Shown: in pieces, positions 11,423 to 24,133 of the stretch | Layout: each line of letters opens with the position of its first letter | Position numbering within the stretch: position 1 is the first letter of the stretch | Assembly (NCBI RefSeq): GCF_954871325.1 | Contig: NC_088775.1 | Coordinates: forward strand, 32,279,561 to 32,343,560 | Direction: 5' to 3' | DNA length: 64,000 nucleotides | Source: Gordionus sp. m RMFG-2023 | Lineage: Eukaryota > Nematomorpha > Gordioida > Chordodea > Parachordodidae | The notes under the pieces: model-generated | Seen by the model: only the letters and a program-made list of their open reading frames with translations | Databases searched by the model: none | What the model was told of the DNA's origin: nothing | Program-made: the position numbers and the translations under genes

Positions 11423-11800
11423 ATTTATAATTCCAGGGAGCTCAACTAAAATCACTCATACCCCAAATTTTCCACTTTTTCCCGGACTTCGGCTGGGTTT
11501 TTTAGAAATATTTTATACTTTTTAAATTAAAATTTGCAAACTCTGAACTAATATTAAATTTAATATTTTGTCATTTAATATGCATACATATTAATATTTG
11601 CATATAGATAATAAGCAAAACTATACAAGAAATTTGGTAAGTTAAAATTATTTTTTTTATATTTATCTATTCATTACAGTATTAAACATTTGTGATTATA
11701 GAATACAAAGAGCATTAAATATTTGTGATTTCGAATATAAAAAACTTTACAAATAAAGATTATCAAAGTGATAAAAAAATATTCTTTTTTTCCTTCATTA
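11423..11800. mobile_element. hAT terminal fragment related to 17877-18150
   Basis: From GAGCTCAACTAAAA onward this stretch is collinear with 17905-18150 (GGGCTCAACTAAAA, then TTAATATTTT, ATTACAGTAT, and a shared GTGATAAAAAA end). Both look like one end of the same DNA-transposon family. A GC-rich block (about 11290-11390) precedes it and is unexplained. Confidence 0.4.
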
Positions 11801-11946
11801 TCCAATATACCTTAATATGGATTGTTGTTACTGACAATCAGGCTATAGCATTTCATCAAAATCTATGTTTATGTTTAATTTTATCTTTAATTAATTAGAA
11901 AATTTAATACCAAAGAGATATCTTCAGATTGAGCCTCACATAGCTT

Positions 11947-13716
11947 CAGGGGCGGACTGGCGACGCTACGCCTCGTGGGTATTTTTTTATAGCGGCCTCA
12001 TTTATATGGGGGCTTCGCCCCCATACTCTCATATTGCGGGCCTTCGGCCCGTTTTTGCCTGGTCTTTGACCGGGTTCCCTTAAATGTATTCTTCGATTTA
12101 CATGATTTTTATTACTTCTTATTTTTGAAAATAAGTTCAAACGATTTTCATTTTTAATAAAAAAAGGAATAGTATTACACGATAATCATATATTTTATTT
12201 TTAAAAAATGCACTAAAATCATACTCAATACTTTATAAAATAATATTCATTGCACATATATATTTTTTATTAGAATCAAATCATACATCACATGTTAAAT
12301 ATAAAAAAATAGATACTCAATATACCAAATCAATTAATTACACATATAAAATTATTGCAGTTATATAATATTACAGAGAATAAAATTATTGCACTTATAC
12401 AATATTACAGAAAATAAAATTACTGCACTTATAAAATCAGCACAAATCATATTGTAAATAGATATTAATAAGATCCAAATAAAAGAATAAAGACAATATA
12501 TAATTTTTACGTTAATAAATCTCTCATTAACTTTGAACCTTTGCTAAATATACAAGAATATCTTCTAGTTCAATCTGCGCTAATAGTTTTCGTTCAAATG
12601 ACATCATTAAAAACGCTTCTAATTTTTCTTGGTCAATATTAGCTCTCAGCATATTTTTATAATTTTTAATTTACTAAATGTTCTCTCGCAATTAACCTGC
12701 GTAAATGACAAAGTTAACATGTATTCATATGCAAAATAAATTAGTGTCACTTGTATGCATATTGTATCTTTTAAGAATTTCATACACGCATATTAAACAG
12801 TTACATTTATTATCACACTCTGAGTTATTATCATATTGTAAAGGTCAATAGTCTTGAGGACGTTCATCTTGGCATTTGTCATTATATATTATCTTCGCTC
12901 GTCCTATTCAATTTTTTTGTACCCTGATACTCTCTGGGCGCTTTAAATATGAAGTGTTTCATTTAAATTAGAAGCCATTTTATTGCTTTATTTTGAATAG
13001 ATGTAATAATCGATGATATAGAAGACATAGCATCTTCTATCATTTTCCATGCTGACAAAGTACCTAATTTTTAGTTTGAAGATATGACAGTGGCCTCATT
13101 ATTTCAAAAATTTCTAAATATATAACTGTACTAGTCTTAGATTTACATAAATTAACAAGTTTTTGCCTCAAATGATTTATTATCCAATATAAATTGAAGT
13201 GCATTTATCGTTATTGAGAGCATGCTCTCTTTACATTATATCTATCTAAAGGCTTTTTCACGTGCCCCATCACCCTTTTTTGCAGCCTTCTCAACTTATA
13301 TCTTATTCACTGACCTGGATTTTATTTGATTTCAATGAATTAAGAACAAGAAATGTTGGCTATATTATTTGTACAATAAAGCAATGTATAAAAATATAAT
13401 ATAATAAATTAATCAAAGCTTAGCTTACTCTAATCAAACGGAAGCGTTTTCATTCATTTGAAAAAAAAACAAAGAAACGTGATAATGATGTATAATGTCA
13501 AGCGACGTTATTGATATTTTATGCATTAAAATATATGACAATTCTCAAGGAATGTGATATTCAAATCATAGAGTAAAAATAAATAAATGATAAGAGAAAA
13601 TAATTTTTTTCAATCGGCCTATTTTTTGATAATTTCCTCTGATCGGCCTCAAAAATCTACATTTTCTCGCGGCCTCGTGGGTAAAATACCCTGGTCTTAT
13701 GGCCAGTCCGCCCCTG
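11947..13716 (-). mobile_element. hAT transposon with perfect TIRs and 8-bp TSD
   Basis: It begins CAGGGGCGGACTGGC and ends with the exact reverse complement (13702-13716). It is flanked by the perfect 8-bp duplication CATAGCTT (11939-11946, 13717-13724), diagnostic of hAT. On the minus strand near 12745-12535 it retains the transposase C-terminus: [11 protein letters not shown], then AFLMMSFERKLLAQIELED and ILVYLAK, which is the dimerisation domain of TTF/ZMYM1-like hAT transposases. The frame changes after FSKLK and upstream coding is decayed, so the copy is non-autonomous. A homologous relic is at about 47230-49660. Confidence 0.9.
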
Positions 13717-14483
13717 CATAGCTTCTATTGTTTTACAAATGAAATATCTTATATATAAATTAATTTACTTATTTTCTTTCTCTTAAACTTTTTGCTTTCA
13801 ATGTTTATATCTCCCAGAACTACAATTGCCCTTCTTTTATTATTTAAAGCATAGTTTGAAATTGAAAAACTGTATTTTAAATGTACTTTGTTCAACTCCA
13901 ACTCGTTCATTGCCTCCTCTTCTTTTATCTAAAATATTATCAACCATTTCCATTATTTAAAGCATTCATCTCAAAATTAATCTCTTCTTTCTTCATTCTT
14001 TATTAATAAATGAGTAAAAGGAATCCCGGAAAAAAACCCCGAAAAAAAACCTCTAGGAAAAACAAACACCGAAATTTATTTTCGAATTTACTTAAAACCT
14101 AATAATATCGGTATATTTTTACTTGGATTTAATAAGTTATAGACGATTAGTATTTTAGGAAAAAATATTATAAAAATATAATTTAATGAGTTGAATTTTT
14201 TTAGGTTCCAATTCATTACTCATAGACCCTCCATAAAAAAATGCTGATGTTCAAATTGGTACTGGGAAATAAATATCCCAGTAAAATAACCCATGTATTA
14301 CTTATTTTCGTAAAAATTATTTGCTATAGTAATAAATACAATATCCATCCTTAATTACTATATTAAGTAGACTAAATTTGAAAAAATTTGCAATAAGATA
14401 TGTTTATTTTATTGATAACTTATTATTATGTATATACAAATTTAATAATTTAGAATAATAATTATATGGGTTGACATCGAATA

Positions 14484-15370
14484 ATGAAGGAAATCGCTTT
14501 CATAAAATCTATAGCACCCCATCACGTTATTTCTCGCAAAGTTTCTTTAACAGAATCTGGGTATTGTAACTCTGCGATTTTGTTTTCAGTGTCCAACTAC
14601 CTACACGACATTGTTCAAGTTTGGTTTCATCGGCAGTCACCTCTCATTTTATTTTTTTATCAATACCCAGATTGTGGGTGTTTATTCCCAACCAGATTAG
14701 AAAAACGATTATTCTAACCTTCGCATTGATTATTTGTGCGTTCTTTGTTGGATAGAGTGCTCTGGTTCACGTTTCAAATTTCTGGAGGAAATCGAGGTCC
14801 ATTTCGACGTGTCTGGGATTGAGAATTGCTTTTTGTGACATCCCTTGATACTCCATTGATGTAATTTTTATCGAAATATTCAAGAATATTCTTACCATTG
14901 CTCGGAATAACCGATCTCAGGAATGCCACTGCATTGCCCATATCACATGAAGGTACAAATGCTAAGCCGTCCATTATGCCACAAAAGAAACTTAGAGTTT
15001 TATAGGTTCTGTATTGACTTTTCAGACCAAGCTTTTAAACTTTCCTATGGGTAAGCATCCTCTGATTACGATGTGATCCCCTAATTGAAAAAATAAATGG
15101 AAATAATTAAACATATTAATAATCATACCGACAGTTTTAACCAAGCAGACTTTTCGAAATCCATGTATATATATATAGTGGATCAGGAAATAAATCTCTT
15201 TCTTGACATTTAGACATTATTATCTCGAATATTTTTTCATAAGTATTTTTGTATTTTTTTGGAGTACACAATAAACAGCGGTGATAAAAATATCGTTTAT
15301 TGATACTCTTATGATATATAATTGTATAAAATTTTTTGGAGACATGGTAAAATTTCCATCCATATATCAT
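14484..15370 (-). pseudogene. MULE transposase core and C-terminus
   Basis: RYFYHRCLLCTPKKYKNTYE and the following IFEIIMSKCQERDLFPDPLY match the MULE catalytic-core pattern around the second acidic block. A likely intron separates it from the C-terminal exon, which contains [31 protein letters not shown] and a degraded segment whose counterpart at 51 kb reads [18 protein letters not shown]. The frame is interrupted several times. The second copy matches closely enough to identify equivalent residues. Confidence 0.65.
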
Positions 15371-15624
15371 GCTGTCGTATTTGATATTAAATTCAAGGAT
15401 TCATCCGTTGAATACATGACAATACGTTCTTCAGCATGTGGGTCATTATCAAATAATAAAAATCTTTTTTCGTTCTGGGAACTATAATTTGCCCAATCAC
15501 CTATAGTATTTTAATTATTATGAAAATATAATTATATTTATACTAATACCTTCAATAACTAAGTCTTCCAAATTCTCAAGATTTGAAAGATTATTTTTCG
15601 CCCTATGATTCCTTAGAGTTCTTT

Positions 15625-15954
15625 TTATTGAATCTTTCGGATATCATGTCTGACTGAACACTTATCTAATTTTACAACTTCCTCTGCATATATTTGAAGA
15701 GGTTTTGCTGTATCTGTACATCGTTTCTTCATGTTTGCAACGGATTTCATTGCTACTAGCCCATCAAAATTTGATAGATGATTATGAGCTGTTTCAACTA
15801 CCGGGTTTTGATTTTCGAGGGTTGATGAAAGTATTGCTCGGTATTTAAAAGATGAATACTTTGAGCAGCGCCATCTTATCTTGTTTAAGCATTTTTTATG
15901 GATGGTATAAGAATAACCTTCAAATATAATTTTTCCAGGATGAATTAGATCCAT
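15625..15954 (-). pseudogene. MULE FLYWCH zinc-finger exon
   Basis: The frame begins MDLIHPGKIIFEGYSYTIHK, then CLNKIRWRC, KYRAILSS and VVETAHNHLS. The GYSYT...WRC...C...H.H pattern is the FLYWCH finger, which is found at the N-terminus of animal MULE transposases and binds DNA. It is followed by about 45 residues of charged linker. It is the least damaged piece of the MULE copy. Confidence 0.65.
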
Positions 15955-16859
15955 TAATTTTTTTAATAAAATATAAATTTTATAACTTATATATTATATT
16001 AGTAAATTATCAAATTAAAATACAATAAAAAATTTTTATGTCTTTATATACCGTATAAAGATGGTACAAAATATTAATTTTCAATTGTTTAAATACCAGG
16101 AATTATAGCGTTTTCAATTCTGATGAACAATTTTAATTCTGTTGATTAAATATTAATTTAAACCCTTAATGATAAACAATAAGATAATACATTTTAGCTG
16201 TTATTGATTGTGGCATTCGCTTTATTTATCAATATAATATAATGTTATGTGCACTCACTTATAAATTTATTTATAAATATTAAATATTGCTAAATATATG
16301 TAAAAGAATATAATATAAGGGAAAAAAATCCCAAAAAGTCAAAATATTGAATTGTTAAAAAAAATGAAAAGAGGTGAGTAAAAATAACAGGGAATTATAA
16401 ATTATTTTTAAAAAGACAAAAAATAAAATAAGAAGGAATAATAAAAATTTAAGAAAAATTTACAAGTAAAAAATTTTTAAAAATAACGATTTTCCTTTTT
16501 TGAATGGAACGGAGGTTTTCCGCGGGGTTTTTTTTATTGGGGTTTATTTTATTTCCGAGGGTTTTTTCCCTGGGGGTGTTTTCCGGGTGTTTATTTTACG
16601 GGATTTTTCCAGGGGTTTTTTTTCCTATTACCATGAATGATATTGATATTCCATTTAAAACACAGAACTGGATTGCAATTGTTAACATAGTTAAAATATA
16701 ATTTATATTTCATCTAATAATCCAAATAGCACTCATTTAATAAAAATTTATATAGTCTAATTAATTTTTTAAAAATAATATCAAATCTATAGGTAATACA
16801 AAATAGAATTCCAAAAAAATCCCTCAGGGGGCAATCTAAATTTTTTATTTCTTTCAGGG

Positions 16860-17790
16860 TGTTGTTATGGAGCCATTAAAAGATTTCGTCCAGGGGGCTA
16901 TTTAAATAAGGGGACTCGGACCTCTGCATATACTCATCCCCCTCAATGGTTGCGTAATTATTTTCAGCCGCAGTAAGTGTCCTTGATACATACGCCGGTT
17001 TCTCCGCAAGAAATCTGTGTGCATTAACAGTTCTTAGACCATCTTCGGAACTGTTACAAGAAATCACAAAAGGAATATTGTGTGAATAAATTATTGTATC
17101 CTCTTTTGAATATATATTTTTAACTTTATTAAATATTTTATTTTCTAGAGCTTACCAAAACCATCTAACATTTTTACTCAATAGTCGGTGTAAAGGCGCG
17201 CAAATATAATGTTTTATATATACAACTCATAATAATTCACCATCCCAAGAAACGGACCTAATTCTTTCACATTTGATGTCGTTTTGCATTTTTTTATGGC
17301 AATAATCGTATCTTCTGTAGGGTGAATTCCGAATAACATGACGCAAATAAGTAACTAACTTTTCTCCAATTTTTATTTTATTGGACGTCTGTCAATCTAT
17401 CCTTATCGAATCTTCTTAATATTTCTTCTAAATTAACTACATAATCAAAATATTTTCATCCTTACGTTGTCTAAAAATGCACTAACCTTAGGAATTCCGT
17501 TTAATGTTTTGCAAAAGCTTTGAAATATGATCGAAGCGATAGTCAACCCAAAAGAGATACTCATGTATTGGTAATAAGATAACAGATATGAGTGGAAATT
17601 ACTAAAAGGTCCCTACATTCTGGACTAACTCCGAATTTTAAAAATGCATCTCTATAATCTATCGTCGAAAATAATCACCCGCGATCCTATTTATCAGGTC
17701 GACGAAAACTGGTAGTAAACCGTTATCTAACACGATATTTTTTTATTGTTAAAGGAAAATCTCCGCATATGCGCTTGGCACCTGATAAGG
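16860..17790 (-). mobile_element. Ty3/gypsy-like pol fragment (fossil)
   Basis: Minus-strand peptides recall an LTR-element RT (SFGLTIASIIFQSF, then GIPKVSAFLDNV near 17550-17470) and RNase H (YVSRTLTAAENNYATIEGD near 17000-16935). The order is RT then RNase H. No LTRs were found. It is a truncated fragment with multiple breaks, unrelated in detail to the element at 3530. Confidence 0.55.
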
Positions 17791-17876
17791 TTTTATAAGA
17801 ATAAAATATAATTTTATTTTAAAAATGAAAAGATAAAAAGATAATTTATCTTTAACAAGAATATGTTTATCAGGGC

Positions 17877-18150
17877 GTCGCCAGCCCTTACAATTTCAGC
17901 GGGCTCAACTAAAAAAAATTTTATGGGGGGCTTCGCTCCCATACCCCCAATCCCGCTTCTATATTAGTATATTATACAATTTTTAAATTTGTTAACCCTG
18001 AACAATTATTCTAAATTTAATATTTTTAAACTGGCATATAAATAATTAACAATACAAGACGTTTTAATACAAAATCTATTTATTACAGTATAAATTATTT
18101 TCGATTGCTGATATAAAAAAATTTCCGTCTAAAAAATTACAAGTGATAAA
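17877..18150. mobile_element. hAT-type terminal fragment
   Basis: It begins CAGGGCGTCGCCAGCCC, a hAT-style terminus, followed by a GGGGGGCTTCGCTCCC hairpin and then sequence collinear with 11430-11800. No opposite terminus or 8-bp duplication was found. It abuts the minisatellite array. Confidence 0.45.
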
Positions 18151-18169
18151 AAAGGTAAATTTATTCGGC

Positions 18170-21100
18170 CATGACTAAAATACGAATTGCTATAAACTAC
18201 GAATTGCCAGGTAAATTGCGAATTGCCATGTCTAAACTACGAATTGCGTAAATTAATGTTAAATTTAGATAAAATTATGGAAGATTGGATGACTAAACTA
18301 CGAATTGCCGTATATAATGTTAAATTAAATAGAATAAACTACGAATTGCCGTATTTTATGTTAAATTAAAATGACTAAACTGCGAATTGCCGTATTTAAT
18401 GTTAAAATAAAATGACTAAACTACGAATTGCCGTATCTAATCTTAAAATAAAGTGACTAAACTACGAATTGCCGTATCTAATCTTAAAATAAAGTGACTA
18501 AACTACGAATTGCCGTATCTAATCTTAAAATAAAGAGACTAAACTACGAATTGCCGTATTTAATATTAAAATAAAGTGACTAAACTACGAATTGCCGTAT
18601 TTTATGTTAAATTAAAATGACTAAATTGCGAATTGCCGTATTTAATGTTAATAAAGTGACTAAACTACGAATTGTCGTATTTAATATTATAATAAAGTGA
18701 CTAAACTACGAATTGCCGTATCTAATGTTAAAATAAAGTGACTAAACTACGAATTGCCGTATCTAATCATAAATTAAAATGACTAAACTGCGAATTGCTG
18801 TATTTAATGTTAAAATATAGTGACTAAACTACGAATTGCCGTATCTAATGTTAAAATAAAGTGACTAAACTACGAATTGCCGTATCTAATCATAAATTAA
18901 AATGACTAAACTGCGAATTGCTGTATTTAATGTTAAAATATAGTGACTAAACTACCAATTGCCGTATTTTATGTTAAATTAAAATGACTAAACTGCGAAT
19001 TGCCGTATTTAATGCCAAAATTAAGTAACTAAACTACGAATTGCCGTATTTAATATTATAATAAAGTGACTAAACTACGAATTGCCGTATCTAATCTTAA
19101 AATAAAGTGACTAAACTACGAATTGCCGTATCTAATCATAAATTAAAATGACTAAACTGCGAATTGCTGTATTTAATGTTAAAATATAGTGACTAAACTA
19201 CCATGACTAAACTACGAATTGCCGTATTTAATATTATAATAAAGTGACTAAACTACGAATTGCCGTATCTAATGTTAAAATAAAGTGACTAAACTACGAA
19301 TTGGCGTATCTAATCATAAATTAAAATGACTAAACTGCGAATTGCTGTATTTAATGTTAAAATATAGTGACTAAACTACCATGACTAAACTACGAATTGC
19401 CGTATTATAATAAAGTGACTAAACTACGAATTGCCGTATCTAATGTTAAAATAAAGTGACTAAACTACGAATTGCCGTATCTAATCATAAATTAAAATGA
19501 CTAAACTGCGAATTGCTGTATTTAATGTTAAAATATAGTGACTAAACTACCAATTGCCGTATTTTATGTTAAATTAAAATGACTAAACTGCGAATTGCCC
19601 TATCTAATCTTAAATTAAAATGACTAAACTGCGAATTGCCGTATTTAATATTATAATAAAGTGACTAAACTACGAATTGCCGTATCTAATCTTAAAATAA
19701 AGTGACTAAACTACGAATTGCCGTATCTAATCATAAATTAAAATGACTAAACTGCGAATTACTGTATTTAATGTTTAAATAAAGTGACTAAACTACGATT
19801 TGCCGTATCTAATCTTAAATAAAGTGACTAAACTACGAATTGCAGTATTTTATGTAAAATTAAAATGACTAAACTGCGAATTGCAGCATCAAATCTTAAA
19901 TTAAATGACAAACTGCGAATTGCCGTATCGAATGTTAAAATAAAGTGACTAAACTACGAATTGCCGTATTTTATGTAAAATTAAAATGACTAAACTGCGA
20001 ATTGCCCTATCTAATCTTAAATTAAAATGACTAAACTGCGAATTGCCCTATTTAATGTTAAAATAAAGTGACTAAACTACGAATTGCCGTTTTATTGTTA
20101 AAATAAACTACGAATTGCGGTAATTACTGTTAAATTAAAATGACTAAACTACGAATTGCCGTAATGAGTAAAATAATATGACTAAAAAGTGCGAATTGCA
20201 CTATATAATGTTAAAATATATTGACTAAACTACGAATTTAGGTAATTAATGATTGAATTAGAATGAGTAAACTACCAATTGTGATAATTAATGTTATAAT
20301 ATAATTACTAAACATCGAATTGCCGTATCTAATCTTAAATTATAATGACTAAATTGCAAATTGCCGTATTTAATGTTAGATTTAAACTACGAATTTCGTA
20401 TTTAATGTTAAAATAAAGTGACTAAACTACGAATTACCGAATTTATGTTGAATACCCAACTGCGAATTGTCATATTTAATGTTAAATAAAATTACTAAAC
20501 TACGAATTGCGGTAATTAATAATAAATTGTCATGACTTAAATACGAATTGCCGTATTTTATGTTTGATTAAAATGACTAAACTACAAATTGCCATATTTA
20601 TTGTTAAAATAAAATGACTAAATTACGAATTGCCTTATTTAATGTTAAATTAAAATCACTAAACTACAAATTGCCGTATCTAATCTTAAAATAAAGTGAC
20701 TAAATTACGAATTGCCGTTTAAATGTTAAAATAAACTACAAATTGCCATATTTATTTATAAAATAAAATGACTAAATTACGAATTGCCCTATCTAATCTT
20801 AATTAAAATGACTAAACTACAAATTGCCGCATTTAATGTTAAAATAAAATGGCTAAACTACGAATTGCCGTTTTAATGTTAAAATAAAGTATGAATTGCG
20901 GTAATTACTGTTAAATTAAAATGACTAAACTACGAATTGCCGTAATGAGTAAAATAATATGACTAAAAAGTGCGAATTGCACTATATAATGTTAAAATAT
21001 ATTGACTAAACTACGAATTTAGGTAATTAATGATTGAATTATAATGAGTAAACTACCTATTGCGATAATTAATGTTATAATATAATTACTAAACAGCGAA

Positions 21101-21885
21101 TTGCCGTATCTATTCTTAAATTATAATGACTAAATTGCGAATTGCCGTATTTAATGTTAAATTTAAACTACGAATGCCGTATTTAATGTTAAAATATAGT
21201 GACTAAACTACGAATTGCCGAATTTATGTTAAATACCCAACTGCGAATTGTCATATTTAATGTTAAATAAAATTACTAAACTACGAATTGCGGTAATTAA
21301 TAATAAATTGTCATCACTTAACTACGAATTACCGTATTTTATGTATGATTAAAATGACTAAACTACAAATTGCCATATTTATTGTTAAAATATAATGACT
21401 AAATTACGAATTGCCTTATTTTATGTTAAATTAAAATGACTAAACTACGAATTGCAGTGTTTAATGTTAAAATAAAGTGACTAAACTACGAATTGCCGTT
21501 TTAATGTTAAAATAAAATGACTAAACTACGAATTGCCGATTTAATGTTTAATTAAAATGATTAAACTATGAATTGCCATATTTAATATTATATTAAATTG
21601 TCTAAACAGTATATGATGTAAAATTATAATGGGTAAACTGCGAATTGTAATATATAACGTTAAATTATTCGAAATGCGTTAATGTTAAATTATAATTACT
21701 AAAATACGAATTGCCTTAATTTTTGTCAAATTAAATACAATATATGTTAAATTTAAATTACAAAACTGCGAATTACCGTATATTATGTTAAATTAAAATG
21801 ACTAAACTACGAATTGCGGTATTAATCTTAAATTAAAATGACTAAACTGCGAATTGCCTTAATTAACATTACATTTAGATTTTGA
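18170..21885. repeat. 41-bp-unit minisatellite array, about 90 units
   Basis: The consensus core is GACTAAACTACGAATTGCCG followed by a TATTTAATGTTAAATTAAAA spacer. Spacers vary in length by a few bases, and units alternate between CTACGAATTGC and CTGCGAATTGC. Higher-order structure is visible: a multi-unit block containing a TGCGAATTGCTG unit recurs around 18775, 18897, 19142, 19321 and 19490, and a shortened unit (AAACTACCATGACTAAACTA) recurs at about 19195 and 19376. A larger segment is duplicated with a 781-bp offset (20117 versus 20898). The array carries no long ORF. Confidence 0.95.
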
Positions 21886-23790
21886 TAGAAAATAATGATG
21901 ATAGCTAATCGTTTTAATTGGTCAAAAATATAAGATTTTATTAACTATATTACCCTACATTCATACTATCTCTGCCTTAATACAAAATTTAAACATTTTC
22001 CTATTTTATTTATAAAATTTATTGCAATTATTAGCGTTTATAGACATAATCCTCTCTATATATTGAAAAAATTTAGATTATTAAAAATAACATAACATAT
22101 TAAAGAGATATTTTATTTTACAATTTCATAATATATGAATCAAAAAAATGTAAATATATATTTAGAAAAAATTATAATTATTGACTAATTTTATTTAATT
22201 TCAATATATATATTTATTATAAATAATTTATTTAGTTCATAAATTTACAAAATAAAGATGCATTAATAATTTTCATCCGATTTTTTGTTTTTCATGTTAT
22301 GAATGCACATTATAAATTTACTTAAAATAAAAATGAGTTATATAAATAATTTAATTTATAAATTTACAAACATTATTGATATCTGTTTGGATTTCCTTGT
22401 GATTTTTGATAGGGGACTTCTTTGTCGCTAAATGTTAAATACAGCATATATAAATTAATATATTTTATAGCATATTTTATAAATAAAAAAGGAATATTAC
22501 GATAGCAATTTTTTTTCTTGTTGCAAGCTCAGGATATCCATAGTTCTACTAACATATTAAAAAATTATAATCATAAATGTAAAAATTCTATCTCAATTTT
22601 ATTTTATAAATATTAAATTAGTAAATTTAAATAGTTTTCTATAGAAATGAAGGTTTTGTAAATAAAATCACCTTATTTCTCCTTTATTATAAAATAATAT
22701 CTATAAACCTGATAAATTATCTCAAATTATTAAAAAATATTATTTGTGAAATATACTTTACATTTGACATTTAATCACAGCTAAATATTTTTACAATTAA
22801 TATAATTAAATATTAATTCTCAAGATGTGAGATTTAAAAAGTATTTAAGCTAATAAATTGTTTTTTTGCGATGTTCTTCTGAATTATAATTTTAATTTAG
22901 CATAGATAGGACCCTGCCAGCTAAAATTCTTTTATATAAAAATGTTTAATCTAAACCTTTATGATTTTTGGTTAAGAATGGTGGTTTTTCTTTTGAACAA
23001 TATACAGCTGAAAACCATTGCTAGGAATATATTATTAGCATTTTTAAACGCTAGTTGAAATGTTAAATGTACGAGCGCTGTAAGGATCATCTACTTATAT
23101 TAAAAAATTATATTTATAAATATGAAAGAATCCATGTGATATAGCTTATAATTACCAAGACAACGAACTTACATCTAATCAGTAGCCAATTATAATACTC
23201 GTTGTTGTAACCCGTTTATGGCATTGTAATATTTTATTTTTGAAATTATGTTTATCATTCATTTAAATAAAATATATTACTATTCTCCTGTAGACTTCTA
23301 TATATTATTAAAAAATAATATCAAGCAAGTTTTGGAGGCCTGTAAATAGCTGCTTAAAATAATTAAAAACATTCGGCTAACGGATAAGATAATAAATATT
23401 TTTAAAAAAATAATTTGAAGATATTCCGTAATTTATAATTTTAACTATATATTTCAATTTAAGATATTCAGTTAAACCAATTTAACTAAATGGGTCTCGA
23501 GGATTTTTTTAAAACTATTAACAATACATATATTATACTTTTATTTACAATATCAAAATAATTCAAAACAAAAAGAAATATATTCGTAATTATAAATATA
23601 ATCATTTATCATTATTGGTGCACTATTTATATTACTTTATTTTAGACTGTTGGATTTTATTAGCTGATTATCTCCACTCTCCTTATTTATTTCATAATTT
23701 AACCATGATTTACTAGAAAACTCCACCAAATTTATCTTTATAAATCTCCTAATAACCGATTCAAATAGATGTGATGTCATTGTTTATGAT
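21886..23790. other. AT-rich spacer, no feature recognised
   Basis: There are no ORFs above about 60 codons, no terminal repeats and no RNA genes that I can support between the minisatellite array and its partial second copy. Confidence 0.5.
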
Positions 23791-23795
23791 ATAGT

Positions 23796-23975
23796 CTAAA
23801 ATACGAATTGCTAAAAACTACGAATTGCCAGGTAAATTGCGAATTGCAATGACTAAACTACGAATTGCGCAAATTAATGATATTATGATAAAATGTTGCG
23901 AAATAGGATGATTTATAATATAAAGTTAAAATGAATAAACTACGAATTGCCGTATTTTATGTTAAATTAAAACGA
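23796..23975. repeat. Second, short copy of the minisatellite head
   Basis: This stretch repeats the non-periodic start of the large array (18175-18330) in the same order: TAAAATACGAATTGCTA, AAACTACGAATTGCCAGG, TAAATTGCGAATTGC, ACTAAACTACGAATTGCG. Two standard units follow. Shared irregular head sequence shows that the array belongs to a dispersed repeat and is not a single local expansion. Confidence 0.8.
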
Positions 23976-24133
23976 CTAAAGTGAATCATGCTGTTATACA
24001 ATAAATATTTTTATATATCACTAGAAATCCGATCCAGTGGATAATAATATTATATTTTTGTAATCTAATATACGCTTATTGACTTTTTTATTCATCATTT
24101 TTATATCTAATAATAAAATAATATTTTATTTCT

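Larger units (their letters stand above)
14020..16624 (-). mobile_element. MULE (Mutator-like) transposon with FLYWCH finger
   Basis: The ends are G/C-rich inverted repeats: GGAATCCCGGAAAAAAACCC on the left, and G/T-rich blocks ending GGGATTTTTCCAGGGG on the right, about 16500-16624. Minus-strand coding pieces in order are a FLYWCH-type finger (15954-15625), a MULE core (15370-15137) and a C-terminal region (about 15085-14484). The C-terminal exon starts after a TTTTTTCAATTAG acceptor that is conserved in the second copy at 50.6-51.7 kb. The exact target duplication could not be fixed. Confidence 0.75.

Noticed and set aside
16504-16701. ORF of Phe/Gly-rich residues (MERRFSAGFFLLGFILFPRV)
   Set aside because: It is a translation of the G/T-rich right TIR of the MULE.
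18170-21885. CRISPR-like array of regular direct repeats with short spacers
   Set aside because: The spacers are themselves variants of one sequence, the genome is eukaryotic, and there are no cas genes. It is a minisatellite.
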